Below, piece after piece: positions 1-12,564 of a DNA stretch of 64,000 bases. The stretch is from Gonatopus flavifemur. Lineage: Eukaryota; Arthropoda; Insecta; Hymenoptera; Dryinidae. The notes under the pieces are model-generated. The model had not been told where the DNA came from, ran no database searches, and worked only from the letters and a program-made list of their open reading frames with translations. Both the position numbers and the translations under genes were made by a program. The stretch spans positions 6,758,001 to 6,822,000 of the forward strand of contig JAFFJZ010000003.1 of assembly GCA_018340375.1 (NCBI GenBank), written 5' to 3'. How positions within the stretch are numbered: the stretch's first letter is position 1; each line of letters begins with the position of its first letter.

Positions 1-592
1 TATATCCTTGTATATGCACGAAATCGATCGTACAAGGTGTTTCCCTCAGGATTAACAACCAAACCTAATCCAGAATTTCTCGAACGAAGGTTTTGCTATA
101 CCGGAAAATACCATACGATGTCATCATAGAAACTCATTTTAGTAATTGAAATTAGGTCCCAGAATTGGCATGAACATGCCTTTGATTAATCAACATATCG
201 AGACGTCAGCCAATTATTACAGTTAAGATGTTGATCACATTTCTGCTTTGATAGAGAAAACCATTATTCATTCCTGAATTTTCACATAAATTTTACTAAA
301 TTTTAAGAAACTTCGATAAAACTTCAAGTTCTTTGTTTTTTCCAAAAAGAATTGTTTACAGTGCATATTTGATTCAGAAGAAAATCAAAACAGATCAATT
401 TCTCTATGCCATGACGTCAAGAAATAAATTCTAACATTGAAATTTATAATTTTAACAAGTGTCAACTACTTCGTTGAGAACTTTGTATGAAGTGCAATGT
501 ATTCGAATCACGCATCCATGCTTTTGTTGAACAAGTATCTATTTAAATGATGAAAATAGCGAATTTGAAATTTAAATCAGTTACAATTTCAG

Positions 593-627
593 TATAGTGC
601 CGACTATGTCCACAATCGGGGTAGAAG
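593..627 (+). CDS. Speculative micro-exon
   Basis: A 35-bp segment richer in G+C than its surroundings, preceded by TTACAATTTCAG and followed by GTAGGC. Two frames are open across it, giving YSADYVHNRGR or VPTMSTIGVE. The acceptor side is T/A-rich but not a strong pyrimidine tract, and the donor is only a fair match to consensus. Such pairs also arise by chance in AT-rich DNA and no homologue is recognised, so this is only a marker for RNA evidence. Confidence 0.12.
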
Positions 628-1976
628 GTAGGCTCTCTCTATTTCTATTTCCAGTTATTCTAGTAAATATTGAATCTTTGGTTGCATGATAAATTGAATA
701 TAATATGCGAGTAATATATACAACTGGAAAGAGGAAATCTCATCGATCCGTATTACTATTCTTCGAATAAATTCAATGCTGACTCTCAAACATATGAATT
801 GTACAAACGAATCGATATCACCATACAGATTCAGATTATATACCAAATATATCCACTATTCGTATACATGAAACAAATACAAATATACAAAAACTTAAAT
901 TAGGAAAGTATTCTCTCTTATAAATAAAACGAAATATGGAGATTGACCGCACCCGCACCACTATTATTGCATTCCTCGAACATCGCCTCAAAGAAGATTT
1001 CTCTCATAGAAACGAGAAATGAAATTTCCAGAGATGAATATTTTAGGGATAATGCAGCTGGTCAAAAATGTCGAATTCAAAAGAAGTTCATTAAAAAATT
1101 CTATCCCGTTTGGGATGAATTCATTCCACGGCGGGTTGAATTTCAATGCAATATATTAATTCATTCATGAATAATTAACAAGTAAGGTTTGTGAATGGAA
1201 AAGAGATTTATGGACATTACTCGATGAATTTCTGTATCTATAATTGATAGATGCATTACACACAATTCGTCACGGAATATAAAGAAGATTTATAGTAAAA
1301 TTGAACAGACGGGATACGTATCCCACGTCAAACGTCTATCTCAAATTCACCAAAGAGTACACATATGATAATTTGAAATAAAACTCCTCTGTAAGAGAGT
1401 GAGAATATTTTATTCCCTCGAAGTTACCGTGAAATGAAATCAAAATTTCATAACAGCACGGCAAAGCACGGAGTCACTCACGTGAACGTGAAATTCATAA
1501 AAATGGAAATTCGATTGCGAATAATTTCACAAAGAGAATAGTAGAAAAATTCATGTCACAAGAATGGAGCGATTCAAACAATTCCCGAATAAAATGTATC
1601 TTTGAATACACGAATTACATTCGAATCTTAAGTATATCTATACATTCTCGTAAAAGATTATCGTTTTACATTCGATAGAACGAAATCTTCCACGCTTTGC
1701 ATATTTTTTATATTCTTCACCTTTACTTCGCGCAATGAAATATCAAATTCAAATCCGGAAAATATATCTTCACCGAAGAGGATCGATCCTACAACAGTAC
1801 AATGCTACAATGAGTGAGTTGAAAGTATACAATATTTGCTAATATAAATGCAGATTTTTGTTTGTTATATACATGATTCGAAACGAAGTTTCCCGAAGTT
1901 TAAGAACCGATTATATGAGCTGTAAATTATATGTTATATGATTTATTGCAACGATCATAATTGAGTAATACATAAA

Positions 1977-2126
1977 ATGTGCAATCCACGCAGAATAGTT
2001 GGCGCAGTCTCGCACGGGGCTCATCTTATTTTCTGCAATGATGGCACATTCAAGTTCACCCGTGTTGGCTCGTTTGCGGAAATCGCCCTACTACGGATGA
2101 ATGAATTCATCAAGCGTGTGAAATAA
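1977..2126 (+). CDS. Short open frame of 49 codons, hypothetical
   Basis: An ATG-to-TAA frame of 49 codons begins MCNPRRIVGAVSHGAHLIF and ends EFIKRVK. Its middle is noticeably less AT-rich than the flanks and its residue composition is protein-like. I recognise no domain, signal peptide or membrane segment. It could equally be a chance opening or part of an old exon. There is no promoter or polyadenylation evidence. Confidence 0.12.
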   Translation: MCNPRRIVGAVSHGAHLIFCNDGTFKFTRVGSFAEIALLRMNEFIKRVK

Positions 2127-2615
2127 TTCCTCCCAAACGAATTCAACTTTCAGCAAATGGGAATAAAAACATATCATTTTCTTGAATGATTCAAAAAATT
2201 GAGATCAATTGAATTTTCGATGGTAAAAACACAAGGGGAGCTACAAAATCATATAAAATACGGTTCATCAAATACAAAGAAAACGTACTCATCTACAAAA
2301 TTCAAGAATTTATATCCTCCTTTCCGGACCACAATGCGCACGTCAAGTTATTATCTTCGCGTTACGTTTGTTGAAATAAGTCTGCGATAAGATTTATAGA
2401 GGACCATTTCTACGCTGCCAACGTCCGGAAACGATTCACGGAAGGATATACCTCCTTGGTGTTACACAGCGAGATTCGTGAGTATCACGATCCTCCGACA
2501 TTACAAGGACGGCAATCGAAAAATACACGTCTTATAGCGATTTAATGGACTGAAAACATCACTCGGATACTGAGATCCTTAATAAGCGTGATGAGAGAGA
2601 ACATCTTGATTCGAC

Positions 2616-3170
2616 TTATTTCTTGAAACGAAACGGAGAAGAAAAGGCAAAATACAATAAAGGATTTACAGCCTCGACAATAAGAAGAATAAAAGAAAAA
2701 GCCGAGGAAGGAAGAGGAGAAGGATTGAACTTGGTAGTAGGATCGAGGGATGAAGTGTAACAGTCGATAACAGCAGGCAGCCTTATCATCGATTTTGCAA
2801 TCAAGTCGACCAATCGCCGCGCCACGCTACACTTGCGGCACGTCACGCGCCTTAACCTAACCCAACCTAATCTCACAAATTACCCACATTCCCGTCTGAC
2901 AGACCGTTATAAGCGGAATCGATGGAGGAAATGGAAGAAGATAAGACCTTCTCTACCCCATCTTTGCGGCAGTTCTGCCCTTCCATTTCTATCCAAGATA
3001 GATGGGGGGAGAAGGAGAGAGACAGGAAGAGAGGGGGGAAAAAAAAGAGAAGAAACAGATTGCAAAGAAAGAAAACCAAGCGTAACTCAATCTCGTGACA
3101 TACACACGTATACAAATCCGCACACTTTCATATCACTATGGATTTCCACAACTGCTGAATAGAATTCTCT
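2616..3170. other. Compositional island: purine runs around a GC-rich core
   Basis: Positions 2630-2730 and 2996-3080 are strongly purine-rich on the + strand. Between them, about 2810-2860, is a GC/CpG-rich core containing a CCAAT and several GCGCC/CGGCAC words, followed by ACCTAACCCAACCTAAT (about 2855-2872). The open frames on both strands here come from stop-poor low-complexity DNA and are not believable proteins. A promoter or CpG-island role is possible but unproven. Confidence 0.35.
2850..2876. repeat. Short degenerate CCTAA-like repeat
   Basis: Three or four imperfect copies of CCTAA/CCCAA occur in a row on the + strand, the complement of the arthropod telomere unit TTAGG. The run is under 30 bp and is flanked by ordinary sequence, so it is an interstitial motif and not a telomere. 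Confidence 0.4.
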
Positions 3171-3179
3171 CTGTATACC

Positions 3180-4650
3180 ACGAATATATCTTGTGATTTC
3201 AGTTTGTCGTGGATGAAACAAGAATGAGATTCTTTGTCGACGACGCTCATTATTTCTTCTCAAACTTCCGTTTTTAAATACCCTACTTCAAGTTTTGTAA
3301 TGAAATATCAACAAACTTGAATACATTTACACTGTATTTTCAATGAAAGATGACTAATGATGTATTAAATCCTCTCCAGATTTTGAAGATATTCGACTCA
3401 ATCAGCTTAATTATTTGACTCGTTTTCACATTTATCATTCAACGACTGACGAGTGTTTGATCCTCGGAATAGAAGGTACAATATTTAACGAATATGAAGC
3501 AGCACTTCTGCTGTTAAATATTTTCAACGGATGAGTACAGTAGAATGCTCGAGCTAATTCTCAAAAAATGAGGTAAAACTTTTTTGAAAATTCTTCAATT
3601 GAATACCAGGGAGATGATTATATTTGAAAATTATGTGAATAATTGATGAGGAATATCAGATTATCTAGAGGGCTATATTCCTGCGGATGAAAATACAGTC
3701 AACTTCAATAAGAAGTTGCGAGATTGGTTAATGATCGAGAAATATTTCCAACACCTGTGATTGTTTGGGATGATAACTCCCGGAGTTGTTCCCTTCATAT
3801 AAGGCCAAGTTAACCCTTTTAAATTACAGATCTATATCATTATCTCCCTACTTCCATAATACTCAACTGACGGGAGAGATAGTATTTTCTGCCGACGTTG
3901 TTTACTTAACCATGTAAAGATTTAGCAACCGCGCCAATGCGGGCGAAGCATGGCTACTTTGTATTATCGTGCCATGTGTTACGATAGCATTGATTTGAGT
4001 TTGAATCAACATTGGTGTATTAGCAAAAGTTTTGTATCAGCTCACGTTGCAGAACCGTTAAATCAGGCCTTGGTTAAGCTTCCATCCAAGAATTCATCAA
4101 TGTTCGTTTAGGTTGGATCGATCCTGCGCTGATGGTAAATTTTTACATGGGTATCAATTAAAACTGAGGTATAAATGTACAGGTATTGAATTTCTGATGC
4201 ACAAGAAGAAACTCCGGTACGCGAAGACATTGATGATGCAAGGTAAATTGATTATCAACCAAAAAATGTAGGAAAACCAGCCATCAACGGACATTCCGTT
4301 GTGTATTAGTCGAATTCAATCGTAATTTCTACTCGGTTTGTTTTCAAGTAGTTCTGTCGTTGAATAAGGTATTTTATATAAAAGTGGAATAATTAAGGTT
4401 GCGCGTCATGAATTTCATATACCGAATAACCCAAATAGGAACCCGTGCTTTGCATATTTTACAACCTAAAGTACCGTCAACATACCATAATAAACTTCGT
4501 TCAGTTTGCAAAGATGCATAGAAGTTCTCGTAAGTTTGCTAACTGTAACAATACTTGGCGCGGAAACACCTTGACACATGAATTGAAAAATTATCGAATA
4601 TATAAAAAGTCATAATCCTCATAGGAAGCTTGAAAATTCACTTAGAACTC
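3180..4650. other. AT-rich stretch, no recognised feature
   Basis: Both strands were read and all frames are broken. There are no strong inverted or tandem repeats and no recognisable transposase or reverse-transcriptase motifs. It probably consists of unique intergenic DNA or very old repeat remnants. Confidence 0.5.
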
Positions 4651-4652
4651 CA

Positions 4653-4929
4653 CACGGAAAGACCGAGTCTATTAATATTTAGAAAGAATTTATCAACGTT
4701 TAGAAAAATGACTGTCAATTTAGAGAAAAAGAGGATCGCTGGAAAATATTCGTAGTTAAAATATTCAAAGTTGATAGTTTCATTGGTATTTTTCACAGTA
4801 AAACTATCAATTGTTGATACATCGACTTCGAATTTTCAGTAGACTCACTACGAATATTTTTCAGCGATTCTCGTTTTCCCTAAATTGGCAGTCATTTTTC
4901 TAAATATTAATAGACCCAGTCTTTCCGTG
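4653..4929. mobile_element. Foldback (MITE-like) element with long arms
   Basis: The left arm starts CACGGAAAGACCGAGTC and the right arm is its reverse complement with few mismatches, ending at GACTTTCCGTG-type sequence (CTTTCCGTG at 4921-4929). The arms run about 4653-4757 and 4849-4929. A second, inner inverted pair (TTGATAGTTT near 4772 and AAACTATCAA near 4805) nests in the loop. The left arm carries 21 extra bases (4686-4706) flanked by a duplicated TTTAGAAA, as though a small insertion or excision scar lies inside it. There is no coding capacity, so it is non-autonomous. The flanking dinucleotide CA occurs on both sides, but the duplication length is uncertain. Confidence 0.85.
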
Positions 4930-7130
4930 CATATGAGATATCACGTAGAAATTTAAAAATCCATGGAAAACATGAAAATTCCTATCCCCTGGATTTTTTC
5001 GATACATCAGCAAAGTTTTTTCCCCCTTCTGATCCTTCTACAAGTGCACGATATTCCACGGTATCAATACTTTATTTACAATTTGTGTAAAGTTTTTATC
5101 GATGATTCTATAAGATTCGATATAAACTCGACAAAGTTTCTATAAAAAATATCGATACCGAGAAATAACATTCACGTCTTCTAAATCCTCCAAAGCCGTT
5201 GAGCGATTATTTGTAATGATCATTAATCACATCATCATGTTTATTATTTAATTATCCCTGTTACAAGACGTAGCACGAGCTACGCTCGGATTGTTCAAAT
5301 ACCGAAATGAATGATAAGTCATTCATACACATGTACATACATATGTAAAAAATCTCAGTCTCCGAGGGAACCAGAATCGGAACGATCTGTGGATATTTCA
5401 TCGATATTCCTTAGGAAGAAGTCAGACTCTTTCAGTCTACAAACAGCGAGGAAACGATATCGGCAATCAAAACGTTGAATATGTCACGTTCCTCTGAAAA
5501 TATTCTCATGGTTCTTTTCGACGACAGGGAAATAACTCCCGAGGAAAAGATGGTCAAAGGTATTATAGAGAACCAGCGAGAGAAAAATGAGAGGGAAGAA
5601 ATAATTACGAGATTTCGAAAGAAACTTGCAACGAGATCGAAGAAAAAGGGGAACGAGTGGAATGTTAAATAACCGAGGATTGTTCCTTCTGTTGCAAACA
5701 GATGGAGGAAAAAAAGAATGAAACCATGCTTCATTCTTCAATTTTTCTCTCATTCCTTCTCTTTCTCTATTCATTTATTTGATTCATTCAATCCCATTTC
5801 CTGTAATTATAATTTCTAATTGAACAAACAACAATGCATTCCATGTTCTCTTTTCTTTCTTTTTTCCTGGCATTTTAATTTTTGATGAAATGTTCTAAAA
5901 TTGAGTATTCAGGGTTACCCGAATGTTCCCACATCTCGTGTTCTTATCGGAAGAAAATTTGTGTGATGGATTGATCATGGAAGTTGTGTTTTCTCGTCTG
6001 GTTTCGAAAAAAGTTTCCACAGATAATTTGTTGTCAAAATCCCTTACGGGGAGTTTCAAATGATTGATAGGGAATCTACAAAATTCCAAATGAACTGAAT
6101 TGGTATCTGCATTTCACATCACTCTTGAAGGATATGAAATTAAACAGGAAAAATCATCCATCGATCGTAGACGGGTTTCCCTTTTATTTAGAGCTTCTAT
6201 AGCATCGAGAACTGATATACTCAATATTATTTGAATATATCGATTTCAAGAGCGAAGAACGAGGATGGGATAGTGCAAATATTCATCGGAATATCGGTTC
6301 TTTTTTTTCCCCGGACGAATGTTGAATGTCAATCGCGTTGGACGCATTCCACGATAATTTCGTGTTTCGTTTATCGCTATTCCTGTATAAAAATGCGCAC
6401 ATATTCCACGCGTACCCTCCTTTCATTCCAACTTACAATTCTCATCCACGAATTCGTTTATTTTTCTACGTTTTTCTCCTCTCTTTTTCTATTCCCTCCT
6501 GTTTAATATCGTTCGCAAAAGAAAATCGCTCTCACAATTTTCCGTTCTATCGCGCCGTTGTCAGAGGAATCTTATTATTGTTGTATCCGACTCTCCTGTG
6601 TGTGCATAAAATTGTATTTGCGAACAAAATTTTAATTCACAGTTCTTCTCATCTTCTTGTGTCAGAGAATATTATTCGCTTCGTTAAAATGAAAAATGTC
6701 ATAATTATAAAACCCTAGAGTTCGTATACACGAGCTATTCTTTTGTTTCGAATTTGCACAAACGTTGTTGAATTTTATTTGCATATTTCCAACGAATACT
6801 TTGTAATATACGATTTGATATCCACAATTTGGATGACTCTTGGTTCAAAATTCAATGAGGAATCGGGAAATGGAGATCAAAGTGTTGGACGTTGTCTTTT
6901 GGGTTTTTTTGTTTTATCGGGGTGACTCGTATAATCTTGAAATGCGCAAGATCACGGAAAGAGGATCGAGAATCGGCAAAGAGGAACGTGATACAGACGT
7001 TTGTAAAGAGAAAAATGTGAAATTAATTTTTGCAGGTGGCGCGAAATGAAGAGCAGAAGAACAAAAAATAATCTAAGAAGTACGAGAAAATTAATCTTTT
7101 CACAACAAGAGAACGAAAACCACTAGCTGG
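4930..7130. other. AT-rich stretch, no recognised gene
   Basis: There are no believable coding regions. The longest frames, around 5430-5770 and 6230-6720, are pyrimidine-biased or purine-biased shadows without domain content. A copy of the word CACGTAGAAATT at about 4943-4954 matches the end of the element at 9588-9957, but no partner end was found nearby. Confidence 0.5.
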
Positions 7131-7139
7131 CTGCTGCTT

Positions 7140-7475
7140 TTTCAATGGGAGCGAGGAGGAGACAAAAAAGAAAAATGAAAGCAAGGGAAACAACTCGACA
7201 CACTATAATAATACACCCTCAGGAAAGGTCTAAAGACAAGAGAGAGAAAGTCGGAAATGAGAGATGAAGGGAAAAGAGAAAAAAAGAAAGATAAATTATT
7301 ACTACTAGTACGAGTGTGTAACAGAAAAGTCACATACTTGAAGAAGAGAATGAACTTTGTTTTATTACGTTCATTATATCCGTGGTTTTTGCAGTTGTTA
7401 AACACTTCAAACTTCACATCTCTTCCATTCCCTGTCCCTCTCTCCTCTCTCATCTCTCTCTCTATCTCTCTCTTG
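7140..7475. repeat. Purine-rich tract followed by a (CT)n-like tract
   Basis: Positions 7140-7300 are dominated by A and G on the + strand (GAGAGAAAG and AAAAAGAAAG words). Positions 7432-7474 are almost pure pyrimidine with repeated CTCT. The two blocks are roughly complementary in composition. Long frames on either strand here (including a 149-codon one at 7257-7706) are explained by the scarcity of stops in such sequence. Confidence 0.6.
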
Positions 7476-7479
7476 AAGT

Positions 7480-9540
7480 TAACATCAGAGATTTTTTTCC
7501 CAATTCATACAATTTTTGATCATCGTAAAACGAGAAAGTTTGACAAATATTTGACAATAATCGTATCTCATTTCAATTATCGGGAAAGCTGGATGGTATC
7601 GTATATCACATTGTATCATAACCAAGAGAAGGGAGGAAAAGAGAAAAAAGGAAACATTGTAGATATATCACAGGACGAAAAGAATTCCCATACTTCTAGG
7701 ATATAAAGGCTCGACTCGGAGTTTCCGCTAGACTGAAAATGGTAGAAAACGAAAGAGAGGAAGAGCTTGTGAGCATCTTTCAGACGGACTTATCTTGAGA
7801 GAAAAAAGAACGAAGACATTGATACGATGAAGGATGAAATGGAAGAAGGAAGAAGAGAAACGTGCTCTTGATTCACGAATAAAGAAGCGAATGGCTGTTT
7901 CGTCTGGGATAACGCTTCCTTTCTTTCTCAAAATCTCATCGACAATTGCACCAAGCGCGCATGATGGAAAACGCTGTCTTTCCACCGAATACCGAAGAAA
8001 CAGGAATACTATTGCCACAAACACATACCCACTGCATCCACACATATCGGGTATCTCATGAAATGTGAACGATTCACAAAAGATTGCTAGAAAGCCACGT
8101 CGGTGGTTGGCCGGGAAAAAGACTCCGCTATGGTATTTCGTGAAATCGAAATAGAATTTGTAAATTATTTGTTTATCTCCATCGTACCTTGGTCTCGGAA
8201 ACTCGTAAGAACGTCGGAATGTTTTCAAGTAAACTCATATTCACGATGATTTCATTACTCGAAGAGAAAACGAAATTCACGTAGTATCTTTATTTCATTC
8301 GAATGATGATAAAAAAAATGATCGAGAATGGAAATGTGGAAAAATAAACGTGGTATGTTTTCTCTCCAAAGGCATTATCCAGGACCAATGGTATTATCCA
8401 TTCGGGAAAATCAACGTACGAACGCAGGAACGAACGAACGAACGAACGAACGAACCAACCAACCAACCGTTACTTATTCTCCGCAGTGAGAGAATTTTCG
8501 AACCCTCCATTCCCTACTCGACCCAACAACCCATTCGACTACTGAGTTCTTGTTGTTGTTCCCCTGTTTGTAAGCGTCTGGAGCTTTTGAGCTTCCATAA
8601 GGTCAAAGCTCGCTGAAGAAACATCTATATGTACATACACGAAGTATAAGAGGGGCGTGTTACTAAACATCCTGAGCAATGCGTTTACGCCGTTAAATCC
8701 CCAAGGATCGAGACGTAGGTTGCTCGTATCTACGTGTTTTAATGGTTGCCTTGAGGGTGAAAAGGATGAGGATTAGATCTATGTATAAGTAGTATGGAAA
8801 CTGAGAAAATGAGAGTGACTGTGTATGTATATTCGTCAAGATTAGTCCCTGGATTATTTGCAACAAGGGGACCGATGAAGAGTTCGATCCAAGTATTTGT
8901 ACGATAGTTGTAGTATTATGTCCGGTGTAAACAGGGTTGGAATTGATCCTTCGGGGGACTCGAGTTTTATATTCACCTTGTCGATAAAGGAAAGATATAA
9001 ATATGTATTCGGACTTATTCGACTCGATTAAGAATTGAAAATTGGCCTTAAAGGTATGCTGCGAGGAGCTGAATTGCAATTTTCCACAAAGATTCTTCAG
9101 AATTTCTTATAAATCCAGACTCGTGAAAAGTCATTCCTTTCTCGACGGTGACGTGGAACTGAACTTCAATATGCAAAGAGAGAAATGCATAAATCATAAA
9201 GGTCCATACTTCTTTCCCAAAGTTAGATGAAGTGTAGCATGGAGAAGAGTTATATCTGAAGCATGAATGGTTTGAATCATCCATCTCTATCTTGATGAAT
9301 CGCACGTACTTTTCGTAGAACAAACATTTTTCGTGAGTCAGGATTTCAATGACAAGAATTATCGACGGAATACGTTGATTTCTCTATAATCCCCTTCGCA
9401 TTGACTTTTCCGATGTGAATACACATGTAGAAATTCCGGTACTGAGAAGGTATGAGCCACCAACGGTTGTCTGCCGATCGTGTCTGTTATTGACCACTTT
9501 TCCACCAATGTTGGATTAACAACGGCACAATTTTAATACA
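7480..9540. other. Mixed AT-rich region, no recognised gene
   Basis: This stretch holds one tetranucleotide microsatellite (listed separately) and a 166-codon minus-strand frame at 7728-8228, which lies opposite a purine-rich + strand and shows no domain. Around 9425-9445 the sequence ATGTAGAAATTCCGGTACTG resembles the ends of the element at 9588-9957 and may be a degraded relative. Confidence 0.45.
8429..8468 (+). repeat. Compound microsatellite (ACGA)n(ACCA)n
   Basis: About six GAAC/ACGA units are followed without a break by about four AACC units. The second motif probably arose by C-for-G substitution and then expanded. The frame across it reads as repeated Thr-Asn-Glu-Arg and Thr-Asn-Gln-Pro, a by-product of the repeat. 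Confidence 0.9.
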
Positions 9541-9543
9541 CAA

Positions 9544-9569
9544 ACATTGATTCGGTACCGAACCAATGT
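9544..9569. repeat. 26-bp palindrome centred on GGTACC
   Basis: ACATTG-A-TTCGGTACCGAA-C-CAATGT reads the same on both strands apart from one mismatched pair. It sits 18 bp upstream of the TIR element at 9588. It could be a protein-binding dyad, or the junction of a degraded foldback sequence. Confidence 0.7.
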
Positions 9570-9587
9570 GAATAAATATCTCGTGGT

Positions 9588-9957
9588 CACGTAGAAATTG
9601 ACGAATGGTCCAATACCGGTTTGATACGGGCTGCCGTTGGCGGTCATCTTGGTCATCTTATGATCCAATAGTAAATATCACTCTAAATTCTCCCAGTGCA
9701 GAAATTTTTCATAATGCTTTCAAAACCTTCCAAAGTTACAACAGCGCGAATAACGGTTGAGTAACAGTCGTCGGTGCTTGAATAGCGATCAATACTAGTA
9801 GTATTAGTTCTCAATATCGGAACCACACTGATTTCCAGCACTGAATCGATGTTGGTAACCGGTACCGGATCAGAGTTATTTAGCGTCATCATTCCGTAGT
9901 TCGACCGACACCGGCCTATATCAAGCCGGTACTGGACCATCCGTCAATTTCTACGTG
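9588..9957. mobile_element. 370-bp terminal-inverted-repeat element (MITE)
   Basis: The terminal inverted repeats are about 44 bp (9588-9631 and 9914-9957). They start CACGTAGAAATTGACG and continue through ATGGTCCA and TACCGG with few mismatches. GGT occurs immediately outside both ends (9585-9587 and 9958-9960), a possible 3-bp target duplication. The interior has no coding capacity. The TIR word also occurs alone near 4943. The superfamily cannot be assigned from this copy. Confidence 0.8.
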
Positions 9958-10826
9958 GGTAATTTCCTGTCCAAATGATTCTACAAGATTCTGCTGTAAA
10001 TACAATTTTATTCAAGGAATTTGGTGGAATGAATTTTTGATGAATCCTGATTAGGATAAATCAGGCTGAGATGATGCACTCTTTCACTCCTCCACAGTAT
10101 AAAATAATACATAAAATCTCATTTAATCAAGGAAAATCTAAATATTGTAACAGAATCTTCATATTCTTCTCGAGTAAACGAGATTTGATTTATTAATTTG
10201 AGCTGTAGAAGATATGAAAATTGCGTCATTTCACCCCATTCATATTTTGTTATTGATTATCGAGTGAAATTACAACAGATGAATTTTCTGTAATTATTTT
10301 GGAATCATGGAATACTCTTCCGAAGATAGGCCTCATTCTACCGTTCAAATCCACAACACATTAACGGAAACAAACGATTCCGATATATGCACTCTCAATG
10401 AGAGAAGTTTCAGTATTTCAAACTGTGGTCGAAACGGGGGAAAGAAGAGTATCGTTTACATCGAAACTCGCTTGTAAGGAAATCGAACTACATTCATCAA
10501 TTAAACTCCAACCCTGCAAGCTTCGAGTTTGGAATATCCTGCTTTGGCCAGTTAAAACTTGGTTCTTGTACCATCGTTCGAGCAAATTTGTTTCGCTTTC
10601 ATCATAAACCACTGAAAATTATCATAAAAAGAGAACATTCTAAATCATAGACTGAGTAATTTTATTTTATATCTAAAATCGAAGCAAAATTTACGATTAT
10701 CAGATAATGATGAACAAAAAGATATCATATAACACGCACATTTATTCCTACTAATAGGTACATTTGTCATGGAGTCGTGGATGAATTTCAATGTCTCAAG
10801 TTGTATCCTCTTCAATTTTTTCTATC

Positions 10827-10853
10827 ATATATATATATATATGTGTGTGTGTA
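10827..10853. repeat. (AT)n(GT)n microsatellite
   Basis: About eight AT units pass directly into about six GT units. Confidence 0.9.
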
Positions 10854-12564
10854 TACTTTCAAACAACTCCTTCACTTTTGTTTCCTGCCCCTTTGCTAAT
10901 TGTGAACGCAGACATTAGCCCTGCCGTTCGTTCATTCGCGCATTGTTTGCAAAATAGAACGAAGACAAAGAACTTCCAACTAGGATAAAAAGTTTGATAA
11001 ATCAAAAGATTTGAACAAAAATCTCAAGCTTTTGAAATTCGTATATTTTGTGGATTTTTATACTTCAAATGAATTATTTGTGAATACTTTTTGTCCTCCA
11101 CTCTACATTTTTACCTCCTCTCTTTGATTTCTTTTTTTTTCCTCCACAAGCGGATCGTGAAAGGACTTGCATTCGAATTGAATATGAAAAATGTAATACC
11201 GATGAATAAGATTCTTTCATTAAGATAATCCAATCGTTGAAATCATATTCGTAACTTTACGAGTCTGCGTGATTCGTATAATACGAATTTAGAGGTTTTA
11301 TAGATCAATAAATCCTTCCTCGCATGAGTTTAATGCATTCGTTATGTTCAACCAACAGATATTTCGTTTACGATAAACCGAGTGGGTGTAATTCACAATT
11401 CTTTTTTTCTCTTCGCTAAACATTGACAACATTTCGAATATCGATAATGAGTAACCGATTATACCTACTATTTATACCGAAAAAAAACCCACATATTTTA
11501 TTACCCGGTTCAGGAAAAAATTGATTTAAATTTTCGCTTTGGAAATACAAAAAGATAATATATACGATTTGCAGCATTGTGGATGGAAGGAACGGATCTT
11601 GAATATATACATTTGAGATAAGAATATAAGGTAAAAAAATCTCTGTTCGAAGGATTGAGAGGGAGAAATATATAATAGTTGTGTGTCACCCAAAAATTAT
11701 TGAATCTTCCGACTCAACGGAGCCAAAATTGAAAAGAATTGTGAAGAGTGAGGGAAAAAGGATCGCCTTGGGATACAACTTGATATTAATTCCAGCATAG
11801 GATACGAAGAGTAGGAGCGAGTCTCGGAATTTCTTACGGGAGAAGAAGTGCTTCCAAGAGGGACGAAGATTCTTACAATCGATCATTCTCTTCTCGTTCA
11901 GCTTAAGCGAGCTTCCAACGTATTTTCATTGGCCTCACTTCACTCACGGTAAACATAATATCGAACCAAATTATGCATTCAAGTTTCACTGCAGTCCCCA
12001 ATGGCAATATTTACCTGTCTCGTACAATGCATAATCCCATTCTGCATATATTCGAAGAATTTACTCGAAGCTTCAATGAAGTTTGAAGCGATACCATAAT
12101 TCGATTAACATTTTTATCAACCAATTCAATCATATAAATTAATAATTGATTGGATTAAATCGAGAGAGTGATATAGGATGATTTATATCGAATTACGTAA
12201 ATACACAGTATCCTATTCATTATACTTGAAACTTAACTCATCGCAAGCCTCATCGGTATCTTCCTGAATTTCACGTTGTTCGATCTTCTCCTCGTGACTG
12301 ACCACCAGTCTTTGTCGCTACATCACGATGAAAATAGTATCCAATGATCATCTTGCCTCTAGCGAATAGATGATGGATGTCCATGGAAAATGAGATTATA
12401 TGCTCTAATGAAACATTATGCGGCCACTACTTCATAATTATCCGCCTTGATTACAGTGACGTTGTTGAATCATGAGAGATGCGATACTCCATTGACATAC
12501 CATATCACAATTAGAATATATATATTCTCAAAATAACAAACTCGGCACGGATTTTTGAATAATC

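Larger units (their letters stand above)
1..2600. other. AT-rich non-coding stretch, no recognised gene
   Basis: Frames are short and interrupted, and no protein family is recognisable. Two items inside are listed separately: a 35-bp exon-like segment at 593-627 and a 49-codon open frame at 1977-2126. I saw no tandem array, tRNA fold or transposon end here. It is best read as intergenic or intronic DNA. Confidence 0.6.

Noticed and set aside
2850..2876. Telomeric repeat
   Set aside because: Only a few imperfect CCTAA-like units in ordinary flanking DNA.
7257..7706. 149-codon plus-strand frame
   Set aside because: It spans a purine tract and a CT tract, and the residues are compositional by-products.
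7728..8228. 166-codon minus-strand frame
   Set aside because: It lies opposite purine-rich sequence where stops are scarce. There is no domain, splice context or start context.
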